A DNA stretch of 64,000 nucleotides from Pontibacter diazotrophicus (GTDB taxonomy: Bacteria > Bacteroidota > Bacteroidia > Cytophagales > Hymenobacteraceae): contig NZ_QRGR01000004.1 of the NCBI RefSeq assembly GCF_003367245.1, positions 62,001 through 126,000 of the forward strand. Direction: 5' to 3'. The position numbers and the translations under genes were made by a program. Under the pieces are notes generated by a model. That model was not told the origin of the DNA and searched no databases. It worked only from the letters and a program-made list of their open reading frames with translations. How positions within the stretch are numbered: the first letter of the stretch is position 1; the number at the start of each line of letters is the position of its first letter. Positions 1 through 8,317 of the stretch are shown here, one piece after another.

Positions 1-332
1 GCAGAAAGACCACTGAAACTGGCAGTAGGCACTATGCGGAGCAGGTCCCCGTTTACATGTTCTATTTTAACAGGAGCATTAGTGTCTTTCGTTTTGAAGG
101 ACGGGGAACCGTGAAAATAAAGGCTCCAGCCTGTTGCCGGTAAAGGATTCTGGCCTGTGTTCTGAAGGGTAAGCGCTGAATGGGTCTGGTTTTTATTCTG
201 GTACCCCTCCTCTACTACTTCCCAGGTTAAATTCAGGTCCTTAGGGTTTAACCTGTTGGCGCCGGTTTGGGCCTGCATAGCAAAACAGATAAAGAGCAGA
301 CAAAATGCTGTAATCAAAAGTGGTCTTATCAT
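1..332 (-). CDS. Beta-N-acetylhexosaminidase (GH20), N-terminal fragment
   Basis: The reading frame is open from an ATG at 332 to the window edge, so only about 110 N-terminal residues are visible. They begin with a hydrophobic Sec signal peptide (about residues 1-21, ending near A-M-Q-A-Q). A segment with NLTWEVVEEGYQNK and LPATGWSLYF follows, which matches the CHB_HEX carbohydrate-binding domain found at the start of bacterial chitobiases and family 20 hexosaminidases. The mature enzyme would remove terminal N-acetylhexosamine residues in the periplasm or at the cell surface. The GH20 catalytic domain lies outside the window, so the assignment rests on the accessory domain alone. Confidence 0.68.
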   Translation of the reverse strand, partial: MIRPLLITAFCLLFICFAMQAQTGANRLNPKDLNLTWEVVEEGYQNKNQTHSALTLQNTGQNPLPATGWSLYFHGSPSFKTKDTNAPVKIEHVNGDLLRIVPTASFSGLS

Positions 333-675
333 ATACTTATGAAGAAATTATATAAACTGATTTTATGAGGATACTCTGTAAACATCATTAAAAAGGCCCC
401 AAATTAAGCCTGCTTTTTACAAAACGCCCTTTTGTATAAATATATGAAAAATAAAGAGACATGAAAAAAATGCTACCCCAACACCTTTTACAGGCTTAAA
501 AAGAACCAGGAGCGTTACAATTCATGATGCTACAGCTACTGGTGTTTTAGAAGTAGAAGCATCTTCTCACGTGATTTCACTGGTATTTAGGCTCTTATTC
601 ATCTATTAGGTCAACCTTTTGTTCATATATCCTTATATAGGTAAAAATTATCTTTTTCTAACCGCTGTCAGATCT
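333..675. other. Intergenic region between divergent genes
   Basis: This 343-base spacer separates the divergent hexosaminidase and oxidoreductase genes and should hold both promoters. I see no convincing ORF. A small perfect hairpin (7-base arms at 418-424 and 430-436, five-base loop) sits in an AT-rich stretch. The oxidoreductase frame could be opened upstream at a TTG at 619, but those 19 extra residues would precede the Tat signal and look non-coding. Confidence 0.5.
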
Positions 676-1848
676 ATGAAAAACAACGACTACCCCAGCT
701 CAAATAACCGACGGAAATTTTTAAGAGGTATCTCGCTGGCGCTTGGCACCACTGCCTTTGGAATACCATTGCTCTCGCTAAATGCATGCCAATCTGGAAA
801 TTCCGGCAACCAGGAACAGGCGGATCAGGCAAACCAGGATGGTGCACAAAACAGAAAACTAGGTATTGCATTGGTCGGTCTCGGTGGCTATAGCACAAAC
901 CAGCTTGCTCCGGCTTTACAGGAGACCGAGAATTGTTACCTGGCGGGTATTGTAACGGGCACCCCATCCAAAGCCGAGGAATGGAAATCAAAATATAACA
1001 TCCCAGAAAAGAACATCTACAACTACGAAAACTTCGATCAGATAAAAGATAACCAGGACATTGATATTGTCTATGTCGTGTTGCCAAACGGAATGCATGC
1101 AGAGTATACCATAAGGGCGGCTCAGGCCGGGAAGCATGTGATCTGTGAGAAACCAATGGCGACTTCCGTAGAAGATTGCCAGCGCATGATTGATGCCTGT
1201 AATCAGAATAACGTAAGTTTGTCAATTGGTTACCGCCTGCACTATGAACCCCATAACCAGCGCGTGATGGAATTAGGGCAACAGCAGGTTTTTGGGCCAG
1301 TGCGCAGAATTGAGGCAGCCGACAGCTTCGTGATCGACGAGCCTGATGTGTGGCGCCTGGATAAAGAACTGGCTGGCGGTGGACCACTGATGGATTTGGG
1401 TATCTATTGTGTGCAAGGGGCTGTGTATACCATGGGAGAAACGCCTGTGGCCATCACGGCGCAATTTGGGGAGGTAACGAAGCCGGAATATTTTGATGAG
1501 GTGGAAGAAACAATCATGTGGCAGATGGAGTTTCCGAATGGTGCTGTGGCCGATTGCCGCAGCAGCTACAATGAAGAAGCAGGTAAGTTAAGAGGCGAAG
1601 CTGAGAATGGCTGGTGGGAATTAGACCCAGCCTACAGCTACTCCGGCATAGACGGCGAAACCAGCGAAGGCAACATGGATTACCCGCAGGTAAACCAGCA
1701 GGCACGCCAGATGGACGGGCAGGCGCAGAGTGTCATGGAAAACAGGAAGTCAAGAGTACCAGGCGAGATGGGGATGCGGGATGTGCGTATTCTAATGGCA
1801 ATTTATGAAGCGGCCCGAACAGGCAACAGAGTCCAGTTGGATATATAG
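676..1848 (+). CDS. Tat-exported Gfo/Idh/MocA family oxidoreductase (lipoprotein)
   Basis: Predicted NAD(P)-dependent sugar or polyol oxidoreductase related to glucose-fructose oxidoreductase. The ATG at 676 is chosen because it puts the twin-arginine motif RRKFLR at residues 12-17, followed by a hydrophobic stretch and a lipobox L-N-A-C with Cys38. The protein would therefore be exported folded with its cofactor and lipid-anchored. A low-complexity Q/N/G linker follows the Cys. The Rossmann segment (GIALVGLGGYS) and the family EKP motif (CEKPMA) are present, as is a C-terminal half typical of the family's substrate domain. Cofactor retention is known for exported relatives such as Zymomonas GFOR; the substrate cannot be told from sequence. 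The gene is monocistronic and ends at a long hairpin. Confidence 0.88.
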   Translation: MKNNDYPSSNNRRKFLRGISLALGTTAFGIPLLSLNACQSGNSGNQEQADQANQDGAQNRKLGIALVGLGGYSTNQLAPALQETENCYLAGIVTGTPSKAEEWKSKYNIPEKNIYNYENFDQIKDNQDIDIVYVVLPNGMHAEYTIRAAQAGKHVICEKPMATSVEDCQRMIDACNQNNVSLSIGYRLHYEPHNQRVMELGQQQVFGPVRRIEAADSFVIDEPDVWRLDKELAGGGPLMDLGIYCVQGAVYTMGETPVAITAQFGEVTKPEYFDEVEETIMWQMEFPNGAVADCRSSYNEEAGKLRGEAENGWWELDPAYSYSGIDGETSEGNMDYPQVNQQARQMDGQAQSVMENRKSRVPGEMGMRDVRILMAIYEAARTGNRVQLDI

Positions 1849-1862
1849 GTAGTATGACAACA

Positions 1863-1923
1863 GTCTAAATACAAAGGACAAAAGACTTCATTATTGAAAA
1901 TCTTTTGTCCTTTGTATTTAGAC
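1863..1923. repeat. Perfect 23-bp inverted repeat between convergent genes
   Basis: Arms at 1863-1885 and 1901-1923 are exact reverse complements separated by 15 bases. The hairpin lies between the stops of the oxidoreductase (1848) and the convergent metallo-hydrolase (1941). Neither strand has a clear T-tract next to the stem, so it is not a textbook intrinsic terminator, although a bidirectional terminator or mRNA 3'-end stabiliser is plausible. Confidence 0.8.
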
Positions 1924-1940
1924 CCTTTACCTATACAGCA

Positions 1941-2705
1941 TTACTTTTCCGGATACCAGTTCTTCAGCCTTACTTCTATCGCATCGTTTTGCATATCCAC
2001 CTGGTTTTTAAATGTCTGTACATCCGTTAGCCCGTTCTGGCCCCGGTAGTGATACGGGTAAACAATTTTGGGCTTGAAGTCAAGCACTGCATCAGCCGCC
2101 TGAAACTCATCCATAGTATACGGCAGGTTCATAGAAACAAAAGCAACATCTATATTCTGAAGCCCACGCATTTCCGGCGTCCCTTCCGTGTCGCCTGAAA
2201 GGTAAATGTTTTTACCGCCCATATTCAGAATATAGCCGTTCCCCCTGCCCTTGGTGTGTCTGCTTTCCTCGCTTTCCGGGAGATTATACATCGGTACAGC
2301 AGTAATAGGTATTTCTAACAATGTTGTGCTTTCACCGTTTCCGATTACCTTCAACTGGCCCTTGTATTTATCCGGCAACTGATCCGCAACCGCCTGTGGC
2401 ACGACCATTACAGTACCATCTGTCTCCAGTGCGTCCAGTGTTTCCTGATTCAGATGGTCGCCATGGATGTCGGTAATGAGGATCATACCGGGTTTGGCTA
2501 TTCCTGTAAAAGCCTCTGCCCCCCCTGTTGGGTCTACATAAATCGTTTTGTTATCCCAGTTCAACACCAGCGTTCCGTGCTGGATAGGCTGTATACTAAG
2601 GTTGCCCTTGTTCGTTTGCACCTGATCCGGCGAATCACGGTGTTGGGCGTTAGCCTGTAGTAGAGTTAGGGTAAAGAGAGCTGCTAAGGTGGTTGTTAGT
2701 TTCAT
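1941..2705 (-). CDS. Secreted MBL-fold metallo-hydrolase
   Basis: 254-residue protein of the metallo-beta-lactamase fold, in the UPF0173/UlaG-like branch. Residues 1-20 form a Sec signal peptide ending at A-N-A-Q. The metal-binding region appears as ITDIHGDHL, in the position of the usual TxDHxDH; the first residues depart from the canonical H-x-H-x-D-H, while the His and Asp-His that follow remain. A second His cluster (VYPYHYRG) lies near the C-terminus. Related proteins hydrolyse phosphodiester or lactone bonds, but no substrate can be assigned. It appears monocistronic and is convergent with the oxidoreductase. Confidence 0.8.
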   Translation of the reverse strand: MKLTTTLAALFTLTLLQANAQHRDSPDQVQTNKGNLSIQPIQHGTLVLNWDNKTIYVDPTGGAEAFTGIAKPGMILITDIHGDHLNQETLDALETDGTVMVVPQAVADQLPDKYKGQLKVIGNGESTTLLEIPITAVPMYNLPESEESRHTKGRGNGYILNMGGKNIYLSGDTEGTPEMRGLQNIDVAFVSMNLPYTMDEFQAADAVLDFKPKIVYPYHYRGQNGLTDVQTFKNQVDMQNDAIEVRLKNWYPEK

Positions 2706-2808
2706 AGTTTTGCTGTTTGTGTGGAAACAGATGAATCCAGATTTAGTTTTTGCGCATCAGAAGGTGATACAAAAACGCTGTTATTATTAATAGTTAAGTT
2801 TATAGCTA

Positions 2809-4161
2809 CTAGGATTTTATCCTAATAGTTGGAAACTTGGTTGGCATATCCTTGAATATGATTTGATATATCCTTTCAATACGGTCTGTATCAAACGCGT
2901 CCGTCACTTTTCGTTCCTCTTTCCATCTTAAGTAAAAGAGAAAAGAAGGTTCCAGTATGTACAACGTCTTTAACTTCTGGCTCCACTCCAGTAGCTCAAA
3001 GGCATATTTATTCTGCAATTTGCTGAGCACTCCTAACGTGCTGTTGATAGAAGTGGCGGGAGGCGTGGTGAACTTTAAACTGAGTTGCGCCAGCCTTTCG
3101 TCTATCTCATGCCGCTGAAGCTTGAAGGTGATGGGGTCTAATGTGAAGATCAGCAGCAGCAACTCATAGGAGTTGTATTTCTGCCCGCCCTTCCGGAATC
3201 CTCTGATGATTACATCATAGATATCCTTGAATACGCTGAAATCGGTATGCGCCACATTGTATAAAGACTTAGACAAATCATCTATATCGAATGCAGGCTT
3301 TGGGCCTCCCTTTTTTGTGTCGATCTCAGAAATCCTCTTATCAAAAAACATCCGCAGGCAGCAGCTTTGCGTGATGATGGGCAAGCCCACGCATTCTGTT
3401 GCAATAAACTTTACCAGCGACTTTTGTATTGGCACGTTCAGGTAGCTGAAGCCGCTGGTGATGATCTTCTCAATATCAGGGGTGAGCCAGGTGCCGACTT
3501 CTATGTGCGCTATCCGGCCAACGAGGTCCCTGTTTGAATAGGCCAAATCGACGGCATGGTGGGTTGTGCCCAGCACAATGACAGAAACCTCTTCGTCTAC
3601 AAAGGCTTTCCACTGCTGGAAAAGGCTTTTCTTCACCTCATCGTTCAGGTAATGAAAATCCTCGATTACCAAAACGTAGGGCAGGTTCTTTAAAATCGGG
3701 ATAAGGTGCTTCGGCGAGGGCTTTGAGATGATCTTTTCCCTGGCAATGCTCTCACTTACTTTATCTGAAATACCCAAGCTGACCTCGCCTATGAGTTTTG
3801 CCAGCCAGGCCCATCCTATATTACCACCCACTTTCGCGCTGCCCGATATCTGCAAATCCTCCGATGCAGTTGAAGCGGTAATACGGTCGAAGTTTACATC
3901 CTCCAGCGCTTTTCTCCAAACATCATCTATGGTCATCTGTTCATCACAGCGCATAATGAGCGGCAACCGGTTCATATCCGCCAGCACTTTCTGGTAAAGC
4001 GTAGACTTTCCGGTTTTAGACGGCCCTGTTATCAGGCAAAGCTTACCTGCCACCTCCAGGTTCTCCGCGAGCAGTCTTTCATACTCTCCATCGTTCCTGC
4101 TCACGTACGTGATGCTTGGCGTTCCAATGGTTTTAAAAACGTCCTTGATTTTGACTATCAT
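2809..4161 (-). CDS. Orphan AAA/STAND-type ATPase
   Basis: 450-residue ATPase of unknown role. The Walker A motif is GPSKTGKST near residue 46 and the Walker B is YVLVIEDFHYL near residue 170. A sensor-like stretch (VSVIVLGTTHH) follows, then an all-helical C-terminal half with winged-helix character, the layout of ORC/AAA_16-type NTPases. I chose the ATG at 4161 over a TTG at 4170 because an AGGAG lies nine bases upstream of the ATG; such a clear Shine-Dalgarno is unusual in this window. It sits 55 bases downstream of thyA on the same strand. I recognise no family-level function. Signal-transduction or defence NTPases are possible but unsupported. Confidence 0.7.
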   Translation of the reverse strand: MIVKIKDVFKTIGTPSITYVSRNDGEYERLLAENLEVAGKLCLITGPSKTGKSTLYQKVLADMNRLPLIMRCDEQMTIDDVWRKALEDVNFDRITASTASEDLQISGSAKVGGNIGWAWLAKLIGEVSLGISDKVSESIAREKIISKPSPKHLIPILKNLPYVLVIEDFHYLNDEVKKSLFQQWKAFVDEEVSVIVLGTTHHAVDLAYSNRDLVGRIAHIEVGTWLTPDIEKIITSGFSYLNVPIQKSLVKFIATECVGLPIITQSCCLRMFFDKRISEIDTKKGGPKPAFDIDDLSKSLYNVAHTDFSVFKDIYDVIIRGFRKGGQKYNSYELLLLIFTLDPITFKLQRHEIDERLAQLSLKFTTPPATSINSTLGVLSKLQNKYAFELLEWSQKLKTLYILEPSFLFYLRWKEERKVTDAFDTDRIERIYQIIFKDMPTKFPTIRIKS

Positions 4162-4216
4162 ACAGCACAACTCCTATCATGTTCAACTATATCAAAGAAA
4201 CGAAAGCTGCTGCCAA

Positions 4217-5011
4217 CTACACTGCCACAGGCGCCTTTATTCCAGGATGCGGGTTGTAATTCACCAGTTCGAAATCTTCATAGGTAAAGTCGAAGATATC
4301 CTTCACCTCCGGGTTAAGCTTCATGGTAGGCAGTTCGCGTGGCTCGCGGGTAAGCTGCAGCTGCGCTTGCTCCAGGTGGTTGAGGTATAAATGCGTGTCG
4401 CCGCCTGTCCAGATAAACTCGCCTGGCTGCAGACCTGTGACCTGTGCCATCATCAGTACCAGCAGCGCATAAGAGGCAATATTGAAGGGCACACCCAGAA
4501 ACACATCGGCAGAACGCTGGTAAAGCTGGCACGACAATTTGCCTTCCGCTACATAAAACTGGTAGAAGGCATGGCAAGGCGGCAGCTTCATGTTTTCTAT
4601 TTCGGCCACATTCCAGGCACTTACAATGATGCGACGAGAGTCGGGGTTGTTTTTCAGCTGATTCACAACCTGTGTTATCTGGTCGATGTGGCGGCCATCC
4701 GGCGTTGGCCAGCTGCGCCACTGCGAACCGTAAACGGGACCTAAATCACCGTTCTCGTCCGCCCATTCATCCCAGATGGTAACACCGTTCTCCTTGAGGT
4801 ACTGAATGTTTGTGTCACCTTTCAGAAACCATAGCAGCTCGTGCAGGATAGACTTCAGGTGCACCTTCTTCGTCGTCACCATCGGGAAGCCGTCTGCCAG
4901 ATCAAAACGCATCTGGTAACCAAACACGCTCAGGGTGCCTGTTCCGGTTCTGTCTTCCTTCTTTACCCCCTTATCGAGGATGTGCTGCATCAGGTCTAAA
5001 TACTGCTTCAT
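4217..5011 (-). CDS. thyA: Thymidylate synthase
   Basis: Converts dUMP to dTMP using methylene-tetrahydrofolate in the cytoplasm. At 264 residues it has the length of E. coli ThyA, and the nucleophilic cysteine in [12 protein letters not shown] falls at residue 146, the same number as in E. coli. The folate and dUMP-binding segments [16 protein letters not shown] and GSQWRSW, and the [18 protein letters not shown] block, are intact. It is divergent from the RND gene and followed on the same strand by the orphan ATPase rather than by dihydrofolate reductase, which often follows thyA. Confidence 0.98.
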   Translation of the reverse strand: MKQYLDLMQHILDKGVKKEDRTGTGTLSVFGYQMRFDLADGFPMVTTKKVHLKSILHELLWFLKGDTNIQYLKENGVTIWDEWADENGDLGPVYGSQWRSWPTPDGRHIDQITQVVNQLKNNPDSRRIIVSAWNVAEIENMKLPPCHAFYQFYVAEGKLSCQLYQRSADVFLGVPFNIASYALLVLMMAQVTGLQPGEFIWTGGDTHLYLNHLEQAQLQLTREPRELPTMKLNPEVKDIFDFTYEDFELVNYNPHPGIKAPVAV

Positions 5012-5172
5012 GGGTATATTTTATGCTTTTGTTATCGGTCTGAAGTTAAAGATAGAATGATTTGCTGTAATGCGTAAACCTTATAGAAGAAGAAATGCTG
5101 AGAAAATAATTTAACCCTAAATAATCAGCCTGCCGCAACGTTACCTGAAACATAAAGAACCGCCTGTTGTTG

Positions 5173-5180
5173 TATCTTTG
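5173..5180 (+). promoter_or_regulatory. Bacteroidota-type -7 box (TATCTTTG)
   Basis: A perfect TAnnTTTG element lies 38 bases before the TTG start of the RND gene. No clean TTTG -33 box is visible at the usual 19-21 base spacing. It should place the transcript start near 5186. Confidence 0.6.
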
Positions 5181-5217
5181 CACGTCAACAACCCTTTGGT
5201 AAAGCACCTATAGTATC

Positions 5218-7473
5218 TTGAACTACAAAAGATTAAGTTTTCTTGTCCTGCTGCTGATAGCCATCCTGACAGCATGCAGCGTCTACTTCGCCACCCGACT
5301 CCGCTTCGACTATAACTTCGATAATTTTTTCCCGAAAGGAGATCCTGAACTCGCTTACTACTTCAGTTTTCGGGATAAGTTCGGCAACGACAACGATTAC
5401 CTCCTGATAGGGCTGGATAACAGCCAAAGTATTTTTGAGCAGGATTTCCTGACGCGGGTAGACAGCCTCACGGCCTTTCTGCAGCGGCAATCGAACGTGG
5501 AGGCGGTGCTCTCCCCTACCACAGTAAAAAGCCCCGTCATTGAGCAGTTCGGCTTTTTCGAGATTCCGTACCTGCACGTAGATGAGCCGGGGCGGTATGC
5601 CCAGGACTCTGTGAATATTTACAACTCCAGGGAATTGGTCGGCACTTTGTTTTCGGAAGATGCGACTGCTGTTTCCCTGTTTATGCAGACAACAGACGAT
5701 TTAAGTAAAGGAGCCAGCGATACACTGATGGCCTCGCTGTACGACAAGCTGGAGCAACTGGGCTTAACAGAAAGCCATATTGCGGGGAAGGCGCTGGCGC
5801 AGTCGGTGTTTGTGGAGAAGATGAAGATAGAGCTGGCCATCTTTATGTCGGCTTCCATTCTGCTGGTTATACTGTTTCTCTGGATTACCTTCCGGACGGG
5901 CTGGGGCGTCATTGTGCCACTGGTGGTGGTACTGCTGTCGGTGCTCTGGGCGCTGGGTGTGATGGGGCTTTTTGATAAACCGTTGGATGTGATGACGATG
6001 CTGCTTCCAACTATTCTTTTTGTGGTGGGCATGTCGGATGTCATTCATATCCTGTCGCGCTATTTAACAGAAATCGGACAGGGTATGGAGAAAGTGCCGG
6101 CTCTGAAAATCACTATCAAAGAGGTAGGTCTCGCCACTTTTCTGACATCTATTACCACCGCTATTGGTTTCCTGACGCTGCTCACCACCGCTATCGTGCC
6201 CATTAGGGATTTCGGGCTTTATACAGCCATTGCTATTTTCCTGGCTTTTGCGCTTGCCTTTACGCTGCTGCCGGCTATGCTACTCCTCATGAAGAAGCCA
6301 AAGCCAGTGCCGGAAAGCCGGTTCAGTTTCTCCTGGCCTATGCTGTTGCGTCGTATGTTTCGATATGTGTTGGTGCACCCCAAAGCCATCCTCTCCACCA
6401 GTGCTTTTGTTGTTGTGCTGAGCCTGATCGGCATCAGCCAGATTAAAGTGGATACCACTCTTTTAGAAGACTTAGGAGACGATGATCCCATTCTGCAGGA
6501 TTTCCAGTATTTCGAGGAGAAATTCTCCGGTGTACGCCCCTTCGAGCTGCACCTGATAGCCGCAGAAGGCCATAGCATGTACGACCTGGAGGTACTGCAG
6601 GAAATAGAGGAACTGGAGCAGTACCTCTACAATACCTATGGACTCAACTTTGTGACCTCGCCCGCCACAGTGGTTAAAACAATTAACAGGGCGCAAAATG
6701 GCGGTCTCCGTGACTATTACACCTTGCCTGAAACCAAGCGCGAGATGCAAAGCATTAAAAGGCGGCTGCAGGCCTTCCAAGGACGCAGCGAATTACGAGG
6801 AGTAGTTACAGCAGATGCCAAAGAAGGACGCTTATCAGGCAAGATGACAGATATAGGTAGTGCAGGAGCCACTGTGCTGAACGATTCCCTTCGTATCTTC
6901 ATGGATCAGAACATCAACGAATCCATTCTGTGCACCCGCCTTACCGGCAGCTCCATCCTTCTGGACAAGAACAATGAGTACGTTACCACCAATATGATGC
7001 AGGGGCTTCTCATTGCCTTTGGGGTAATTGCAGTCATTGTGGGGATTATCTTCCGCTCCCTCCGCATGGTGCTTATCTCGCTTGTGCCAAACATCATCCC
7101 TTTGCTGATGATTGGCGGGCTCATTGGCTTTCTGGGCATCAACCTCAACGTATCTATTTCTATTATTTTCACCATCGCTTTCGGTATTGCCGTGGATGAT
7201 ACCATCCATTTCCTGAGCAAGCTGAAGCTGGAACTGATGGCTGGTAAATCATTGCCTTACGCTATCAAACGCACGTTCATCTCTGCAGGCAAAGCCATCA
7301 TCATCACCTCCTGTATCCTGGCCGCCGGCTTCCTTACGTTGGTGCTCTCTACCTTTGATGCCACCTTCTATGTAGGGCTGTTTGTGAGCCTGACGCTGGT
7401 GTTTGCCGTGGTGGCCGACCTGTACCTGTTGCCGGTGCTTATTCTTCTTTTTTACAAGGTTCCACAAAAATAA
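5218..7473 (+). CDS. RND-superfamily (MMPL/HAE3-type) exporter
   Basis: 751-residue inner-membrane transporter. A first transmembrane helix lies at about residues 5-27, followed by a periplasmic domain. The two MMPL repeats carry the diagnostic motifs: GMSDVIHILSRY in the first and GIAVDDTIHFLSKL in the second. The repeats are separated by a second large periplasmic domain, giving about 12 helices in total. Relatives export lipids or other hydrophobic compounds using the proton gradient; the substrate here is unknown. The start is TTG at 5218 because the next residues (NYKRLSFLVLLL) are the expected N-terminus and no in-frame ATG precedes it. No outer-membrane or adaptor partner is adjacent. 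Confidence 0.88.
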   Translation: MNYKRLSFLVLLLIAILTACSVYFATRLRFDYNFDNFFPKGDPELAYYFSFRDKFGNDNDYLLIGLDNSQSIFEQDFLTRVDSLTAFLQRQSNVEAVLSPTTVKSPVIEQFGFFEIPYLHVDEPGRYAQDSVNIYNSRELVGTLFSEDATAVSLFMQTTDDLSKGASDTLMASLYDKLEQLGLTESHIAGKALAQSVFVEKMKIELAIFMSASILLVILFLWITFRTGWGVIVPLVVVLLSVLWALGVMGLFDKPLDVMTMLLPTILFVVGMSDVIHILSRYLTEIGQGMEKVPALKITIKEVGLATFLTSITTAIGFLTLLTTAIVPIRDFGLYTAIAIFLAFALAFTLLPAMLLLMKKPKPVPESRFSFSWPMLLRRMFRYVLVHPKAILSTSAFVVVLSLIGISQIKVDTTLLEDLGDDDPILQDFQYFEEKFSGVRPFELHLIAAEGHSMYDLEVLQEIEELEQYLYNTYGLNFVTSPATVVKTINRAQNGGLRDYYTLPETKREMQSIKRRLQAFQGRSELRGVVTADAKEGRLSGKMTDIGSAGATVLNDSLRIFMDQNINESILCTRLTGSSILLDKNNEYVTTNMMQGLLIAFGVIAVIVGIIFRSLRMVLISLVPNIIPLLMIGGLIGFLGINLNVSISIIFTIAFGIAVDDTIHFLSKLKLELMAGKSLPYAIKRTFISAGKAIIITSCILAAGFLTLVLSTFDATFYVGLFVSLTLVFAVVADLYLLPVLILLFYKVPQK

Positions 7474-7536
7474 ATTGGTGCTTATCCAATAAGGTGGCCA
7501 TATTTGCGTGTAACTTGTGAGTAAAGTTTAGGAGAG

Positions 7537-8109
7537 ATGATGAAAAGACTATTGGCCATGGCCGTGTGCTGCCTCTGGTTTGCAGGAGCACAGGCCCAAC
7601 AGCAGGATAAGTTGACAGATTTGATGAGTGAGCGGGAGCAATTGGTGCTGGAGTATCAGTTTTATAACCAGCAGAACAGTAACTTCTGGGGTAAGAAATC
7701 AAAAAAAGACCTGATCAGCATCATCGAAACCCTCAAAAAAATCATCAACACAGACTCCGAACTCATTGGAGCCATTAAAGAGGCAAGCATCCGGAAAGTG
7801 GCCGAGAGTACCGTAGAGATACAGCGCGAAGGCAAGATAACGGTGCAGGACCAGCGCATTGTAAGTGCCCAGATAGCTGAGTTACAAGGCCAGATCAGAA
7901 CGCTTCAGACAAATATCAAGAAGCGTGAGCGCAGCATAAAAGACCTCGAAGTACAGGTAGCAGAGTCGTCTAACCTGCGCTATGGTAAAGACAAGGTGAT
8001 ATCGGTATTAGGTGTAACATCCTTTATGCTGCTGCTTTATGCTATCTTCCTGCAGGTACGCCTGAACCGTACACCTGCAAAATCACGTAAGAAAAAAACA
8101 GCAAAATAA
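7537..8109 (+). CDS. Secreted coiled-coil protein with C-terminal membrane anchor
   Basis: 190 residues of unknown function. A cleavable signal peptide ends near A-Q-A-Q (about residue 21). The central region (about 25-150) is charged and heptad-like (RIVSAQIAELQGQIRTL and IKKRERSIKDLEVQV), suggesting a coiled coil. One hydrophobic helix (VISVLGVTSFMLLLYAIFL) near residues 152-170 is followed by a very basic tail (KSRKKKTAK). The topology is a periplasmic coiled coil held in the inner membrane with a short cytoplasmic tail. It starts 63 bases after the RND gene in the same direction, so co-transcription is likely. Met2 is an equally good start. Confidence 0.7.
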   Translation: MMKRLLAMAVCCLWFAGAQAQQQDKLTDLMSEREQLVLEYQFYNQQNSNFWGKKSKKDLISIIETLKKIINTDSELIGAIKEASIRKVAESTVEIQREGKITVQDQRIVSAQIAELQGQIRTLQTNIKKRERSIKDLEVQVAESSNLRYGKDKVISVLGVTSFMLLLYAIFLQVRLNRTPAKSRKKKTAK

Positions 8110-8124
8110 AAGCAGTATACCCGA

Positions 8125-8256
8125 AGCTGATAAACCATTTGTAATCAAGTAATTTATCAGCTGGTCAGGAATTTTTAGAGGCATGGTATTTGTTCTTTAC
8201 CTGCTGCAGAAAAATAGTACAGCCCAGGCAGTAAATACTGTTTTACAACCGCCTGG
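8125..8256 (+). promoter_or_regulatory. Tandem leader hairpins upstream of the helicase gene
   Basis: Two inverted repeats precede the terminator-like hairpin at 8274. The first has perfect 10-base arms at 8125-8134 and 8153-8162. The second has CCAGGC at 8224-8229 pairing with GCCTGG at 8251-8256, continued inward by GTAAA/TTTAC and followed by TTCTTTT. They may be the 3' end of the preceding operon or part of a structured helicase leader. Confidence 0.5.
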
Positions 8257-8273
8257 TTCTTTTATAAAATACC

Positions 8274-8309
8274 GAAAGGCTGGAGCATTTATGCCAGCCT
8301 TTCTTTTTT
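8274..8309 (+). terminator. Intrinsic terminator or attenuator just upstream of the helicase start
   Basis: Ten-base arms (8274-8283 and 8294-8303) are followed by TTTTTT at 8304-8309. The T-tract ends only eight bases before the helicase ATG at 8318, leaving no room for a promoter between them. Any helicase transcript starting upstream must pass through this structure. Confidence 0.75.
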
Positions 8310-8317
8310 GGATATAC

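Noticed and set aside
674..1387. A 237-residue minus-strand ORF opposite the Tat oxidoreductase
   Set aside because: It is a shadow of a well-supported gene on the other strand; its composition is rich in Arg, Pro and Ser, with no recognisable domain.
2809..4161. Calling the orphan ATPase a defence gene
   Set aside because: There is no neighbouring effector, nuclease or toxin, and the domain layout alone is not specific.
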